From Phycomyces nitens (Eukaryota; Mucoromycota; Mucoromycetes; Mucorales; Phycomycetaceae): a DNA stretch of 64,000 nt. Of this stretch, positions 12,701-24,192 are shown piece by piece (position 1 is the stretch's first letter; the number at the start of each line of letters is the position of its first letter). Location: positions 1,054,001 through 1,118,000 of the forward strand of contig JAHRBC010000007.1 of the NCBI GenBank assembly GCA_022702545.1, read 5' to 3'. Under the pieces are notes generated by a model, which worked only from the letters and a program-made list of their open reading frames with translations, had not been told where the DNA came from and searched no databases. The position numbers were made by a program, and so were the translations under genes.

Positions 12701-13424
12701 AATGATGTTTGTACCCCAAGCAGTAAGTCAATTAGTCCCGTACCATTGTTTATTATTAGACAAGAACTTGAACATTTAAAAAAAAATTGGTTTGGATGAT
12801 CCATAGGTCTGCAAGACAGTTGTCCCAGACACATTCGAAATTCTACTTTCGCAGAGACGCAGATGGATCAACTCGACTGTACACAACCTACTCGAGCTTG
12901 TATTGATTAGAGATCTTTGTGGTACATTCTGCTTCTCTATGCAGTTTGTTGTATTTATGGAACTTGTTGGAACCGTTGTTCTACCGGCCGCCATCACATT
13001 CACACTCTATCTCATCATCATATCCTTCTTTGTCACTCCAGTACCCATAATTCCCCTCTTGCTGCTGGCCGCCATCCTTGGCCTTCCTGCAATATTGATT
13101 GCCTTGACGACGAGAAAGATGGTGTATATCGGGTGGATGCTGGTCTACTTGTTCTCATTGCCTATATGGAACTTTGTCCTGCCAGCATATGCCTATTGGC
13201 ATTTTGATGACTTTTCATGGGGCCAGACACGTCAAGTAGAAGGTGGTGGGGATGGAAAGGGAGAAGACCATGGCCGTCGAGAGGGTGAATTCGATAGTTC
13301 TGGGATTGCAATGCGTAGATATGAAGAATGGGTGAGACACGAACACAAAGTATTAGCTGAAAACAAACCAGCAATCGTTCCAACCATTGTCCGTCCTTTC
13401 CCGACTATTTATTACGGGCACTAG
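9790..13424 (+). CDS. Chitin synthase, class IV (Chs3-like)
   Basis: Six exons (9790-10087, 10137-10692, 10743-12177, 12224-12362, 12439-12722, 12807-13424) encode 1109 aa. The N-terminal cytosolic tail is followed by two membrane segments flanking a cytochrome-b5-like domain (about 130-320), the class IV architecture without a myosin head. After a third membrane helix ([16 protein letters not shown]) and a Ser-rich loop comes the GT2 core: [59 protein letters not shown] and the processive-enzyme signature QRRRW near residue 920. Several C-terminal helices complete the pore. It polymerises UDP-GlcNAc into chitin at the plasma membrane. Intron 4 (12363-12438) must use a GC donor (CAAG^GCAAGA), since no GT before the stop restores the frame. 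Start chosen at the first ATG inside the open frame. Confidence 0.93.
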
Positions 13425-14065
13425 ATATCCTTTATTATACATATATATATAAAAATAAAAGCTATTGATGCTTCTACATGGCATCTTAAATAAATTTGTA
13501 TTGGACACCATGTAAATACCAAGAAACCCACAAGGTCGTGATATCAATTGCAACGTGTATTTTTAGTTTCCACGCGAACAAAAGATCTGATAGAGAATAA
13601 TGTACGACAATGGCCTGAACGTATAGATTATTGATTTGTGGCAAAACGGATGTCATTTTCTGATGGATTTGAACTTTTTTAGAATCCAATTTGAGTCTGT
13701 ATATACACACAACTTATTAGCTTGACTTGTAAACATGGATTTTAAAGAAATCTATTATATGCAAGAAAGTCTTTGTGATCAATATTAATGTCAAATAAGC
13801 ATTGGACCAATTAACATATTTATATTGGCACCAAACAGGACCGTTTGGCCATCTTTATATACTCTTTAAAAAGAAAGGCATGCTGGATCAGACATGGTAA
13901 AGTACTTGGTTATTGTAGGACCATTCTTTTTTCTTTGGATTAGAATGAAAGAAATAAGCTATTTTGTGATTGATGATGAAAAAATAAATAAATAAATGAA
14001 TAAAAGATGGATGCGTATTATACAATATATTTTTTTTTCATATGCCATATGATACTAGAGGGTAT
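13425..14065. other. Intergenic region between convergent genes
   Basis: AT-rich 3' spacer between the chitin synthase (+) and the RING gene (-). Short open stretches on the minus strand lack domain features. No RNA gene or repeat element recognised. Confidence 0.6.
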
Positions 14066-15595
14066 CTAAAGAGCTGGTATTGAGGTTGTACTGCAGACAG
14101 GGTCCAGCTTACACCTACAGTCGCGTTTACACATTGGACATTTGGAGTTTAAGACCAACCACTCGGCCACACAGGTCTTGTGGAAATGATGTTTACACCT
14201 AGAGTAATCGTTATTAACAAATCATCAAGGGATAGATAGATAAATAAATAAATACCATAGTTGACAGAGTATATCATCGTCTTCATAGTCTGATAGACAA
14301 ATTACACACAGACGATCCTGTTCGGGTATATTGATGATTGGGTATTGAGGCTCCAAGCTAGGCATATTCTGTGGCCCAATTGCACCCACCCAGACCCAAA
14401 ACTGATAAAATACACTTGTGGTGTGTATTGGGTCCTTGTTTGTCAATACATAGGCATCATTCTTAAAGTGTGGGAGTGTATGAGGCAGGTAAATCTGGGA
14501 GATTGGAGGAATTGATTTCATGGGAATTGGTGTAGATTTGAATTGGTAGATGGGAAGAAGGGAAATCTCTTGTGTGGTCGCGCCTCCCATATCAACTGCG
14601 TCGTCGACATGGAGAAGATGTGCACCGACTGTTGCAATATATATTCAAAAAATAAAAACCAAGTGCTTTTTTTTCTTTTCTTTCTAGAGACCTACCGAGA
14701 ACACAAGGCAGACAAAACACGACGGCTATGCAAAGAAGAAGTGGAAATGCAATGATGATATAGCCATAGACGATAAATGACAGAGAGAGATAGTAGACCG
14801 GTCCAGCCGTGTCTTCACAGGTCCTGGAAGTGAATACAAGGTAATTGCCCAGCAGAAACCAAAAGGCACCAAACAGGTCAAGGGTTGACTGGATCCTAGA
14901 ATATAGTTTAGTCCTGGATTCCAAAGAGAAATTGCTCTTTAAATTACCGCCTTATTGCATTCATTAAATCCAAGGGTCTCCGTCTTGGCGTCGATCTGGA
15001 GAGGTCAATGTTTGTGGGTATAGGGACTGGCTCGATAGGAATGGAATGTGGGATAAAGGGTACATCTTGACCAAGACAATATTCTCCTCGTTCTGCCATT
15101 GATATATCTGATCTGGGCCTGATCGGCTGTGCCTGATCGGGGACTATGTGGAGATAGATGCTGAATGGCGAGGAAACGACGAGACGGATAATATAAACAA
15201 CGAGGAACACTCTCAGGGGTTTATCGCAATACATGTCCCAGTAGAATGCCAGGACAGCAGCTGTTACAATGACCTTTTGGACACCATGGATAGATATTGA
15301 TCTGGTTAGAGATCAAGAATACACAAGCGATTATGTTTACCTGCAAAGTAAACACTACAAAAGACAATATAAAGAGTATTTTTGATGAACGGGAGCTTTG
15401 GGTCCAATTGGACACAAAATGTGCAAGCCAGTGTGAGCGAACCCTCCTTGAGGTTGGGGTTGTACTCCTGGAGAGATGAACTGCATTCGAAGGTGCGATG
15501 GTGAGGATCCGAGGGAGATCAGGTTGAGATTGGGTGATTGAGGATCCGATCGAATGGATTGGATTGCGATGGCTCATGATGATTGCAGATTGCAT
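14066..15595 (-). CDS. Multi-pass membrane RING-H2 E3 ubiquitin ligase
   Basis: Five exons read on the minus strand (15341-15595, 14948-15273, 14696-14895, 14256-14628, 14066-14198), 428 aa. Four hydrophobic segments are visible: ILFILSFVVFTLQVIVTAAV, VFLVVYIIRLVVSSPFSIYL, FGAFWFLLGNYLVF and LSFIVYGYIIIAFPLLLCIA, then a cytosolic Pro/Ile-rich stretch and a C-terminal RING-H2: CVIC, then C-x-H-x2-H-x2-C as CKHHFHKTC, then CPMC. This order is the same as in fungal and plant RING membrane ligases of the 'four TM plus RING-H2' type. It should accept ubiquitin from an E2 at an endomembrane; the substrate is unknown. The Cys-His centre is rebuilt across the last intron (14199-14255), which confirms the model. 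An alternative start 18 nt downstream would drop six residues. Confidence 0.83.
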
Positions 15596-16442
15596 TCCAT
15601 ACAGCAGGAAATATATTAAAAAGAGAAAGAAGGCAAAAATAAATGAAAGGTTGATTACATGATATTAAAGAAAGTCAAGAATCATAATATATAATATATA
15701 ATTATAATTATACACACTATTTATCTAGTTGATCCAAAACACGCTCCATGACCCAAATACACACAAGACCTATTTGAATTTTTTGTGGCCTTGAGGAATG
15801 TATTAAAAATAATAATACGAGCATGTAATTATAGATATCATTACTATTACTATTACTATTACTATTACTATTAGTTTGATAAATTCGTTTCTCATAATTC
15901 ATTTAACCTATAATTATCTAGCCTTTTACAAATTACAACAAGGGATTTATAATTATTATTATTTTCAGTGCACAATTCTACTAGCAAACATATCATTTTT
16001 CTGATCTGATGAAAACAATACTGATCTTGTACTCCACCAGTATACAAAAAAAGAGCAGAGAAAATCTGTAACCATTTGCTGTACTCCCCCTGAACGTGGT
16101 AGTATACAAAAATAACTTTTTTCTAATATGTTTCACAGTGTCGCATATCTTTAAATATTGCGATCTGTGGGTCGTACATAATAACGCATAAATTATATCA
16201 TAAATAAATGATCCACGTTTTTATTTATTTATTTATATATTTTATATATATGGGATATATTTTAGACCGAGCCCACAGACTACAATCTCCCCCCACCCAC
16301 TCACCCACTAGACGGGACTAATCTATTATTCGTGTGGGGTCACACAGTGAACGGGTACCGTATCAGGGGTCTTGTTTTTACTTGCATTCTCTACTGCTCT
16401 TTTTTTTCTCTTTTATCTCTTTCTCTCTTTCAACTTGCAGTA
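15596..16442. other. Intergenic region between divergent genes
   Basis: AT-rich spacer shared by the RING gene (-) and the carrier gene (+). A C-rich stretch near 16290-16310 followed by a pyrimidine tract precedes the carrier ATG; the CTTGCAG just before the ATG could be a splice acceptor for a leader exon. Nothing else recognised. Confidence 0.5.
15840..15872 (+). repeat. (TATTAC)n microsatellite
   Basis: About five tandem hexamers ATTACT. On the minus strand it reads as an Asn-Ser repeat, the sole reason for an open frame there. Confidence 0.85.
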
Positions 16443-18046
16443 ATGCTGGCAAAAGAATCCAACGCTGGGAATGTCCAGCAATTGTTCAGATTCCTCGACT
16501 ACAACAAAGACGGCCTGATTGATACTCATGATCTTGTTGCTGTGTTTAACAATCCTGCCCAAGTACCCATGGACGAGGTAATGTCAACTCAACAAATAAC
16601 AATAATAAGAAAATAAGAAATAAAAATCCTAAACCCCACAATTTCCTTATCTCTCAATTTCACTTGTGTAGCATGTCTTGAGTGGCCTTCGCAACAAGGT
16701 CTCGAAAGAACCAAACACAACACCAAACATCAGCCTGTCTTATTCTGAATTCGCCCACTTGATGGACAGACATGAGATCTCAGTCCAAGAGATCACACCA
16801 AAACAACTAGAGCAGATCTTGGCCATAATGATGTCACACTCTGTAGAAAAGCCAGCCTGGACATTGGCTGGTTTCTGGAAGGATATTGCTGCCTCGGAGA
16901 CAATGAAACATCTTGTGGCAGGTGGGCTTGCAGGTGGAGTATCGCGTACGGTGGTCAGTCCCATGGAACGAATGAAGATACTCTTCCAGGTAACGAGAAA
17001 TCCTGACTGACACATTATTTTCACATGATATTCCGGAAACTAACCCTGACTTCCTGATCCCTTACCCGGACTCTTTTTTTTATATTTTATATTTATTTAA
17101 ACTATATAGATCCAAGGTCCTGAACCTGCGGCTTATCAGGGCATTGTCCCAACACTGACCAAAATGTGGCGAGAGGAGGGTTTCATGGGCTTAATGCGGG
17201 GCAATGGTACAAATGTCGTAAGAATTGTACCATACAGTGCATCCCAATTCGCAGCCTATGAATACTTTAAAGCGCTTTTGATGGAACCCGGCAAGACCGA
17301 GTTGGACACGACCCGTCGTCTCACTGCCGGTGCTGGTGCGGGTGTTGTGTCTGTGGCATCAACATACCCACTAGACATCACCCGCACTCGTCTGTCAGTC
17401 CAATCGGCCCGTCTGATGGGCAACATGAGAGATGGTTCGGCACCCAAGAAGCTGCCTGGTATCATACCCACAATGGTCAGCATCTACAAGAATGAAGGCG
17501 GTATCCGTGGTCTGTACCGAGGACTGTGGCCCACGACATTGGTAAGTGCACCGTCCAGATTGACTTGTTCCATGCCAATCAAATTTACTAATCTCTTTGT
17601 GTAAAAGGGAGTCGCTCCTTATGTTGCACTCAACTTCCAATGCTACGAAGTCTTGAAGATCTACCTTATTCCACCAGAGGTTGACCAGTCTTCTGTGTCA
17701 CGGAAGCTATTCTGCGGTGCTCTTGCTGGTTCTATCGCACAAACCATCACATATCCTCTTGGTAAGATTATTTGTACGGATTTGTACATTTATTTCTAAT
17801 TTCTAAATAATGATTAATTTGTTGCCGCCTCTAGATGTTTTGCGTAGACGTATGCAAGTCACCGGTATGGCGTCTATCGAGTACAAATACACAGGCACAT
17901 GGGATGCCATCAAAACAATGGTCCAGAAAGAGGGCATCCTTTCACTCTACAAGGGAAACATGGCCAATTACCTCAAGGTGGCACCTGCAATTGGTGTCAG
18001 TTTTGTAACCTATGAATGGTGCAAAGATGCAATGACTTATCGGTAG
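16443..18046 (+). CDS. Mitochondrial carrier with N-terminal EF-hand (YPR011c-like core)
   Basis: Five exons (16443-16577, 16672-16989, 17110-17541, 17608-17761, 17835-18046) give 416 aa. Near residue 20 the loop DYNKDGLIDTHD is a canonical EF-hand (D-x-N-x-D-G-x-I-x3-D). The carrier part has three repeats, with signatures PMERMK, PLDITR and PLDVLRRR, plus GGLAGGVSRTVVSP, RGNGTNVVRIVPYSASQF and GLYRGLWPTTLGVAPYVALN. These segments resemble yeast YPR011c (reported to transport adenosine 5'-phosphosulfate and PAPS) more than the ATP-Mg/Pi carriers, although the EF-hand extension recalls the latter. So the protein sits in the inner mitochondrial membrane, with a possible calcium-sensing face. 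The substrate is inferred. Only one convincing EF-hand is present, fewer than the four in SCaMC proteins; a leader exon upstream cannot be excluded. Confidence 0.87.
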
Positions 18047-18503
18047 AAATCCTATGTTCTACATCCTACATCTTGTATCCTGTATCCTACATTCTATTCT
18101 ATCCTATCCTATTACTCTCCTCCTCCTTTTTTTTCCATCATCGCTTCTCTTTTTGTCTTATACCAAAGATTCAACCCAGAGTCTAATGTTCTGTTTACAG
18201 ACACCCTTTCTTTAACTATAGACGAATTATAATTTCATTGGTTCATTTTTATATATATTTATATTTATATATAAACAGTTAATAATAGTAATAATTATGG
18301 TCCTAATAACAATATATCATATGTGTACAAGTAACTGGAACGTTTCAATAAGTGATCGCCATGCATTGGCCAATTGCTTATTTCTAGGAGCCAAGAAACA
18401 TATAAATATAAATATGTATATATATAATTGGATTCAAACTCCGACATCTTACACAAGCCTCTGCGTACGTCTCTCCTTCATTCCACATCTTTTTACATTA
18501 CCA
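18047..18503. other. Intergenic region
   Basis: 3' end of the carrier and promoter of the UBX gene. It contains (ATCCT)-like pyrimidine runs just after the stop and TA-rich tracts at 18245-18275; no gene or RNA seen. Confidence 0.55.
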
Positions 18504-18641
18504 ATGGAATCCTCAACTGCCAATGAACAAGTACCAGCACAGCCAGTTGCAGTCCAAACTGCCCCAGAGGCACCCAATAGAGAGATAAAGGTGTTTAGTC
18601 CTCCTGCAAATGCACCTCTTCCAGGTAACTCCATCTTAAAG

Positions 18642-18675
<34 letters not shown>

Positions 18676-19457
18676 GATAAACTCGGAATAATAATTGATT
18701 GTGGAATGTCTAGCCGAGATGCCAGAATCGTTTTACAAACTAGATGCAAATGATATTGGCAAGCTCTACAAGTCTCAAATGGACAATCGCCAGAAAATAG
18801 AGAATGCGCAAGTAACTGTTAGAGATAAACGACAAGGGCTTATATGAATGTGTTATTACAGACCATTAAGGACACAAAAGATGCGCACCACTGAAGAGCA
18901 AGAGAGAATGAAAAAATACCCCAGGGCAACTATCCGTGTCCGCCTTCCTGATGGCACAATTCTTCAGGCAGTATTTGAATCCAAAGAGAAAGGTCAGTCT
19001 AGAATTGAATTGAATTGAATTTGGGCAAGCAAAACAGGAATATATACACATCATATCATTTCTCTATAGTGTCTGCGCTGTATTCTTTTATTCGCACCAC
19101 ACTCGAGACTCCCGACCGTCAGTTTTTGCTGTGCCTCCCACCTCGTACCAAACTCGTAGACCCAGACCTTAGTCTCTTCAAGGCAAACCTTGCTCCGGCA
19201 TCAAATGTTATGTTTGTATGGATCGAAAAGGCAACAGGATCAGGTAAACAGTACAAATGTTGGGTATCTTGGCGTAGCTAATCTTTTATGTTTGGTGATC
19301 AGAACATGTTCTCCGAAAAGAATATCTTGACATGAAACAACCATTGGCAGTGCCGTCTCCTGTGGCTTCTCAGGATACCCAGCAAGAGAAACCCACTCCA
19401 CCCGTAAAGACAAGTAAGGTCCCAAAGTGGCTTCAAAAAGGATTATACAAGAAATGA
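18504..19457 (+). CDS. UBX-domain protein, ASPL/TUG/Ubx4-like C-terminal part
   Basis: Five exons (18504-18624, 18714-18807, 18862-18992, 19070-19243, 19303-19457) encode 224 aa. Residues 30-75 carry IKVFSPPANAPLP and MPESFYKLDANDIGKLYKSQ, like the segment before the UBX domain of TUG/ASPSCR1. The UBX beta-grasp begins ATIRVRLPDGTILQAVF and runs through FLLCLPPRTKL, ending about residue 190; it should bind Cdc48/p97. The N-terminal TUG-type ubiquitin-like domain is absent, so the protein is a short version. Intron 2 (18808-18861) uses a GC donor, GC^GCAAGT, which alone restores ENAPLRTQKMR, the family motif; every GT donor tried either hits a stop or deletes this conserved linker. Confidence 0.82.
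18642..18675 (+). repeat. (CA)n(TA)n microsatellite in UBX intron 1
   Basis: An ACACAC run followed immediately by a TATATA run, inside the 89-bp intron. Confidence 0.85.
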
Positions 19458-20698
19458 TACATATTCAATAAAACTATATCATGCCATGCCATGCCATGTT
19501 CTGCATCAGTAAAATATATATATATATAAAGTCAAAATATGCATATAAATTAATAAAATAATAATAATAAAGATTGCTGTATAAAACGGTTTCGAGTCGC
19601 ACTTGTATAATGAGGAATATACTACATCAGGAAAATGTTTTGCTAATGCCGGCAAAACTAGTCAATAGTGAAATAGTACACCACCGAAACCAAAACCAAT
19701 AGCTATATCTTGGCCATAGAACTGCTGGAATGCTCTCACGGCACTAATGTCTGCCGAAATGGTAGTACGTTTGACAAGCAAATCAGCCCAGCCAAACCGT
19801 CTCATTGAGAAACCATCTCGACGGGTGCACGAACTTACTATTCCAAAGACAAGTGCGCGAATGAGAGGGAAAATAGAGATATTGAATGCAAGCTGGCGGA
19901 CTTGATCAAGTATGAATCAACCATCTCAAGGCTGCCAGACAATGGCCAGCAAGAGCTATTGTAGTTTGTAGTCTAGGCAGATCTTGGTGGAGATGTAGTC
20001 TAGAGAACAGACAAGAAAGAGGACGCGTAAAAACAAGACAAAAGTGCCTTGGTGACGCGTCGAAAAAGCAGATGGAGCTTTATTCTTATTTTCTCCTGGG
20101 GATCTACATTTGGCTCTTACTGAACCCTGGCCCGCTTACTTTACTCCCACCCTGCACCCAATCGGTTCCTGGTTCTGGTTTCCTTTTGCTTGACATGACT
20201 GCCCTGAACCCGTTTGGATCAGTGCCTTTATTTCCCTAGTATCTTTTGGCGTGTTTAACTTGACTGGCCTAAAAATAAACGGGCAGATGTATTCGGAGGG
20301 AACCTATGATGCGATGGTGGGACGAACCCGCAGGCTCAGTTGGTTATTGGAAACTCAAAGGGATGATTGGTGAGTTAATGAGGTGGCTTTTAGAGTGTGT
20401 TTAAGAACGGCAAGGTCTACAAAATAGGAAACCACCAGGACAGCCAATTGATTCGTTACTGGACAAAAGAAGAAAGGTGGCTGGTAGGATTCCAGCCAGT
20501 AAGAGCAAGCAAACACACACGTTCGGTTGTTTAAATAAAAGACAAATAGCTTAAATTGGCAGTAGGTCATATACAGTGGCTGAAATCAAAAAAAGAAATA
20601 GAGTGTGTGCGCGCAATAGTCCTGATTAGGTAAAAATCAAAAAGAAACACTTGGCTGATTTTAGCAAAAAACACAGTGTACAAGCTTTTTTATATTGT
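19458..20698. other. Intergenic region, 1.2 kb, no gene recognised
   Basis: This stretch is less AT-rich than other spacers in the window but no reading frame exceeds about 70 codons and none shows a domain. It probably holds the upstream regulatory region of the CipC-like gene. No tRNA or snRNA pattern found. Confidence 0.5.
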
Positions 20699-20712
20699 GT
20701 TACCATGGAGAC
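20699..20712 (+). promoter_or_regulatory. X-box-like site (RFX family), imperfect
   Basis: GTTACCATGGAGAC resembles the RFX/Crt1 X-box half-sites GTNRCC and GGNAAC around a central AT, with the right half imperfect. It is the first of two tandem sites before the CipC-like gene. Confidence 0.35.
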
Positions 20713-20722
20713 GCGCTTATCC

Positions 20723-20736
20723 GTAGCCATGGAAAC
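20723..20736 (+). promoter_or_regulatory. X-box-like site (RFX family)
   Basis: GTAGCCATGGAAAC fits the X-box consensus GTNRCC-N2-RGNAAC. It lies 24 bp after the first site and 14 bp before the TATA box. RFX proteins (Crt1 in yeast) control DNA-damage responsive genes; whether one acts here is inference. Confidence 0.4.
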
Positions 20737-20749
20737 CAAAGTAAAAAGG

Positions 20750-20757
20750 TATAAAAG
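20750..20757 (+). promoter_or_regulatory. TATA box of the CipC-like gene
   Basis: TATAAAAG, 63 bp before the ATG at 20813, in a good position for a strong inducible core promoter. Confidence 0.65.
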
Positions 20758-20812
20758 GTCCATTGAATTGGAACATCCTTTTTTCTCCATCAAAAACACA
20801 TCTTATCTTACC

Positions 20813-21139
20813 ATGTCTTACCACGAAGAAGCCTACAACAAAATCACCGCCGTTGAAGTCCCCACTGAGGAGCACAAGGCCGAATGGACCCACCAGTTGT
20901 TGGCCGGTGCTGCCGCTTTCGGTGCCATGCGCGCATACAACAACAACAAGGCTGAGAAGGAAGGAGAGGAGGATGACCACCACCTCGCCAAGGAGCTCCT
21001 CGCCGGTTTCGCCGCCGTTGCCGTTGACAACCTCGTCGAGTCCAAGGGTATGGACTGGCTCGATCGCGAGAAGGCCAAGCGTCAGGCCAAGGAGGAGGCT
21101 GAGAAGCTCTACTCCGAGCAGACCGGCTACAACTTCTAA
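20813..21139 (+). CDS. CipC-like stress-response protein (DUF3759)
   Basis: A single exon of 108 aa. It opens SYHEEAYNKI, then EWTHQLLAGAAAFGAMRAY, an acidic HH-containing loop, KELLAGFAAVAVDNLVESKG and a charged helix DREKAKRQAKEEAEKLY. The two Ala/Gly-rich segments separated by a charged linker are typical of fungal CipC (concanamycin-induced protein C) family members. They are small cytosolic proteins, abundant in stress and hyphal growth, with unknown biochemistry. The codon use is strikingly biased to C- and G-ending codons (GCC, AAG, CTC), unlike most neighbours, suggesting very high expression. The open frame continues upstream, but the TATA box and X-boxes lie there, so ATG 20813 is preferred. 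Confidence 0.85.
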   Translation: MSYHEEAYNKITAVEVPTEEHKAEWTHQLLAGAAAFGAMRAYNNNKAEKEGEEDDHHLAKELLAGFAAVAVDNLVESKGMDWLDREKAKRQAKEEAEKLYSEQTGYNF

Positions 21140-22864
21140 GCAATTATACTGCTAGATGTTAATCTGTATTCCCACTCCACATGTTCTAGTCTACTGTTAT
21201 CACTCTAGACAGTTCATCTGTATTTAGTTGATGTACCCATCATGTTTTATTTTATTAAAAAAAAAGAATATCTTTTTGTTACAATTTAAACAAATGTGTT
21301 GAGGGCAAATGTGAGCTTGTGAACTTGAATGTGATTTAATACTGTAGTTTTTACGCGTTACCATTATAATATTTTGGCAAAAAGCCAATAAAATCAAGGG
21401 AACTAGGCCATACCATATATAAACCATCCGTAGACCGAGTTTTGACTAGTATTTGTTATACAAATTATCTTCATGGTATATATCACTATGTATATATTAC
21501 ACCAACATAAATAAATAAAGGCAGAGTCTTTTTTGTTTCTTTTTGATGGACCGGATATATTCGCCTGTTTTTCAAATTCACCGTGATTTCTCGAGGGGGG
21601 ATCCCTCTTGTATTGTAATTTGTACCGAGAATCTAGAGTAATTAATTATTCACTTTTCACTCTAAATAATAGGCAATAGAAGCCGCCCTCTTTTGGCTGC
21701 TTCCGGCATGAACAAGTGAACATAAAGTACAGCCAAATTGAGTTTAGGCAGCGCTCCAAATTCCTTGATTATCGGAGGCAAAGACTTCTTGGCGTCCATA
21801 CCACATACACAAACAGTCGGCGTCACAATCTCTTACATCTTAATCGTGATTTCCTGCTTAATTGAAGCGTCTCATTTAAAGTGAATAGACCATAGATCTT
21901 ATTCAGCACTTTATCCGACTCGGCTGCCGAAAGATAAAGGTGGCATAGGTACAAAAGAGCAATAGGACACGGAATTTGGCATGTCAAAAAAAACCTTTTT
22001 TTTTTTTGCTGTGAGCCAATTATTGATTCCAGAGAGCTTTTGTTGTTGTGCTATTTGTCAATGTAAACAGCAATAATTAGCTGATATTACTGCCCTGATA
22101 CACATGGTCTGGAATGGTAAGGTTTAACATCAGCATTTATAAAGAAAAATATATAATAGACTTTGTAAAAAGGGCGATTTGAACCAGTAGATTGGTCCAG
22201 AGTAGGGAGCCAGCCCTTTTCTTTTTCTTTTACATGCCTTGAAAGACATGGAAATCTAGAGACATGTAGTCTTGTGCATCAAGGATTCATGAGAATAAAG
22301 ACCCATTTTTTTATAAAAAGGTTTCCAGACTCTTGGTGAATCTATATAGTTCAAGGAAATCTCGGAATGGCTCTAATTCTAGTACAGTACACAAACCAAA
22401 GGTGGGGAAATTATATAATATATGCAATCAACGCTAAATTATGTGTTTCAAGCTCCAAGGAGATTTAGCAAATCAACATAATTAATAACCAATGTTTTGA
22501 ATTCGACAAACGACTCGAATCTAGCAACATATTAGAGTGGATATCTACATAGCCATCGAGAGCGTATTACTTATGCAGAATAAATTGATCTGTAGAGGAA
22601 CCATGCGAATAAAGCAAAATAAATACAGTCTAATACATTGAAAAAGAAAAAAAAAGAAAAAAAAAGAAAAAACCAGGCATTTTGGACATAAAACGCGTAG
22701 TGATATATTCCAAATACTTGCTCAACCATTCCCATGTACATATATATATATATTTATATTGGTCGGTAGAGTGCAATATTGCCAACAATGTTCATGATAA
22801 AATATAGTATATTCCAGTCGACTGAATAAAACCAATGTATCCAACCCATATAGTTTACAGTTGC

Positions 22865-22897
<33 letters not shown>

Positions 22898-23316
22898 TTA
22901 TTACTCGGATATTCATACTTTGAATATTATTATTTTTTGTCTACCTACAAATCACTCTAATCAACTCTAGGTTTTTTGCAATAAAAGGCGCGTCGTTTGG
23001 TAGACCATTAAAAGATGTTTACAAGCTAAATCAGGTTTGAATATTCTCCTTCATTTGTGTGACAATCGGCTTCTTCTCGGCCCAACTCTCCTTTACATGC
23101 CAACCAACCAAGCAAGCCAATAAAAAAATGGTCTTTTAGATTACAAATAAAATAATAATAAAAAATAGGGTGTTGGATTCGAGTGACTTCAACCTGTAAT
23201 GAGTATAAGATTTAATTCGAAAATCATCATCCTTTTAGAGTTCACGACTGAGTTCCTAGATTATTTGAGCCCAGCAACCAACATTGGCCAGTTGAATACT
23301 CTTTCTTCTTTATGCA
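21140..23316. other. Intergenic region, 2.2 kb, no gene recognised
   Basis: AT-rich spacer with many short stops in all frames. It has an A-rich (AAAAAG)n run at about 22640-22672 and a (TAA)n run at about 22866-22894. No RNA gene or transposon signature seen. Confidence 0.55.
22866..22894 (+). repeat. (TAA)n microsatellite
   Basis: About nine to ten tandem TAA units; the same motif recurs at 29421, 31505, 33079 and 43418. Confidence 0.85.
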
Positions 23317-24192
23317 ATGAGACCAACGCGGAGAAGAACAAGGGCACCACCACCGCCCATACAAGAGTCTGATGGCACAAGCGAAATGGACATTAACGAA
23401 AGTGTTCAGAGTAGCGAGATGAGCAGTGATGAGGAAGACCAAGGCCTCATTCGACACACACTGCAAGAAACTCTGGAAGACCAAGACCAAGACCAAGAGG
23501 AAGACCAAGAGGAAGAGATATCAGATTCAGAAGAGAGCATTGGGTCTGAGACAGCACCCCAATATCCTACTGCCATAGATAGTGGTAACAGCAAAAGGCC
23601 AGACGACCGAGCATAGAAATAAAAGTGTTTGATTATTATTATTATTATTATTGGTGCCGTGGGTTCATCAAATAGGTTCAGAAAGTGAAGATGAATTCAA
23701 GGAGATTGTCCATAGCCGTCCTGCGACCAAACGACAAAGGGCCCTCCTGAATAACCAGGACCCAGAGGATTATATTGAGCTTCCAATGGGTAAGAAATCA
23801 ATCTCAAGATAAGAAATCTTATTCAAATGTATTTTATAGAGAACAGTAGAAAGAAGCTACTGACAGAAGAAGAGGCGGCATTAAAGAGGTCTGAAGTCAC
23901 CAGAAGGCGAAAGAACCAGAGTCTTCAAAGAGCAGAAAAGGATAAAGTATGTGCTTGCTATAGATAGATATATACTGCCTTGATTAATCTTTTATAATCC
24001 TAGGCAGACACAATCAATCGATTGTTAAAAAAACAGGCAACAAAGAGCAAACAAAAGATCAAGGACGATGTAGATACAAAAGTAGAGAAGCACAAAGAAC
24101 ATGGAATGCGCTATATCCACAACAAGCAAGGAAGTATTCTTGTCCTGCCCACCCGATACACAGTCGAGCAAGTGTTTGGGATTCACAGGTAA
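23317..24192 (+). CDS. IES2: INO80 complex subunit B / Ies2-like protein (PAPA-1 region)
   Basis: Four exons (23317-23584, 23676-23789, 23840-23946, 24004-24192) give 225 aa. The N-terminal half is acidic and Ser/Asp-rich, with a DQDQDQEEDQEEE tract. The central helix ENSRKKLLTEEEAALKRSEV, then RRRKNQSLQRAEKDKADTIN and RLLKKQATK, matches the PAPA-1-like conserved region of Ies2/INO80B. The remainder, MRYIHNKQGSILVLPTRY, resembles the strand that follows it in the family. No zinc-HIT finger follows in frame; the stop comes right after VFGIHR. Ies2 stimulates the ATPase of the INO80 chromatin remodeller. Start is the in-frame ATG; an ATG five bases earlier opens only a two-codon frame. Confidence 0.75.

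Noticed and set aside
15717..15902. Minus-strand frame with Asn-Ser repeat
   Set aside because: Produced only by the (TATTAC)n microsatellite.
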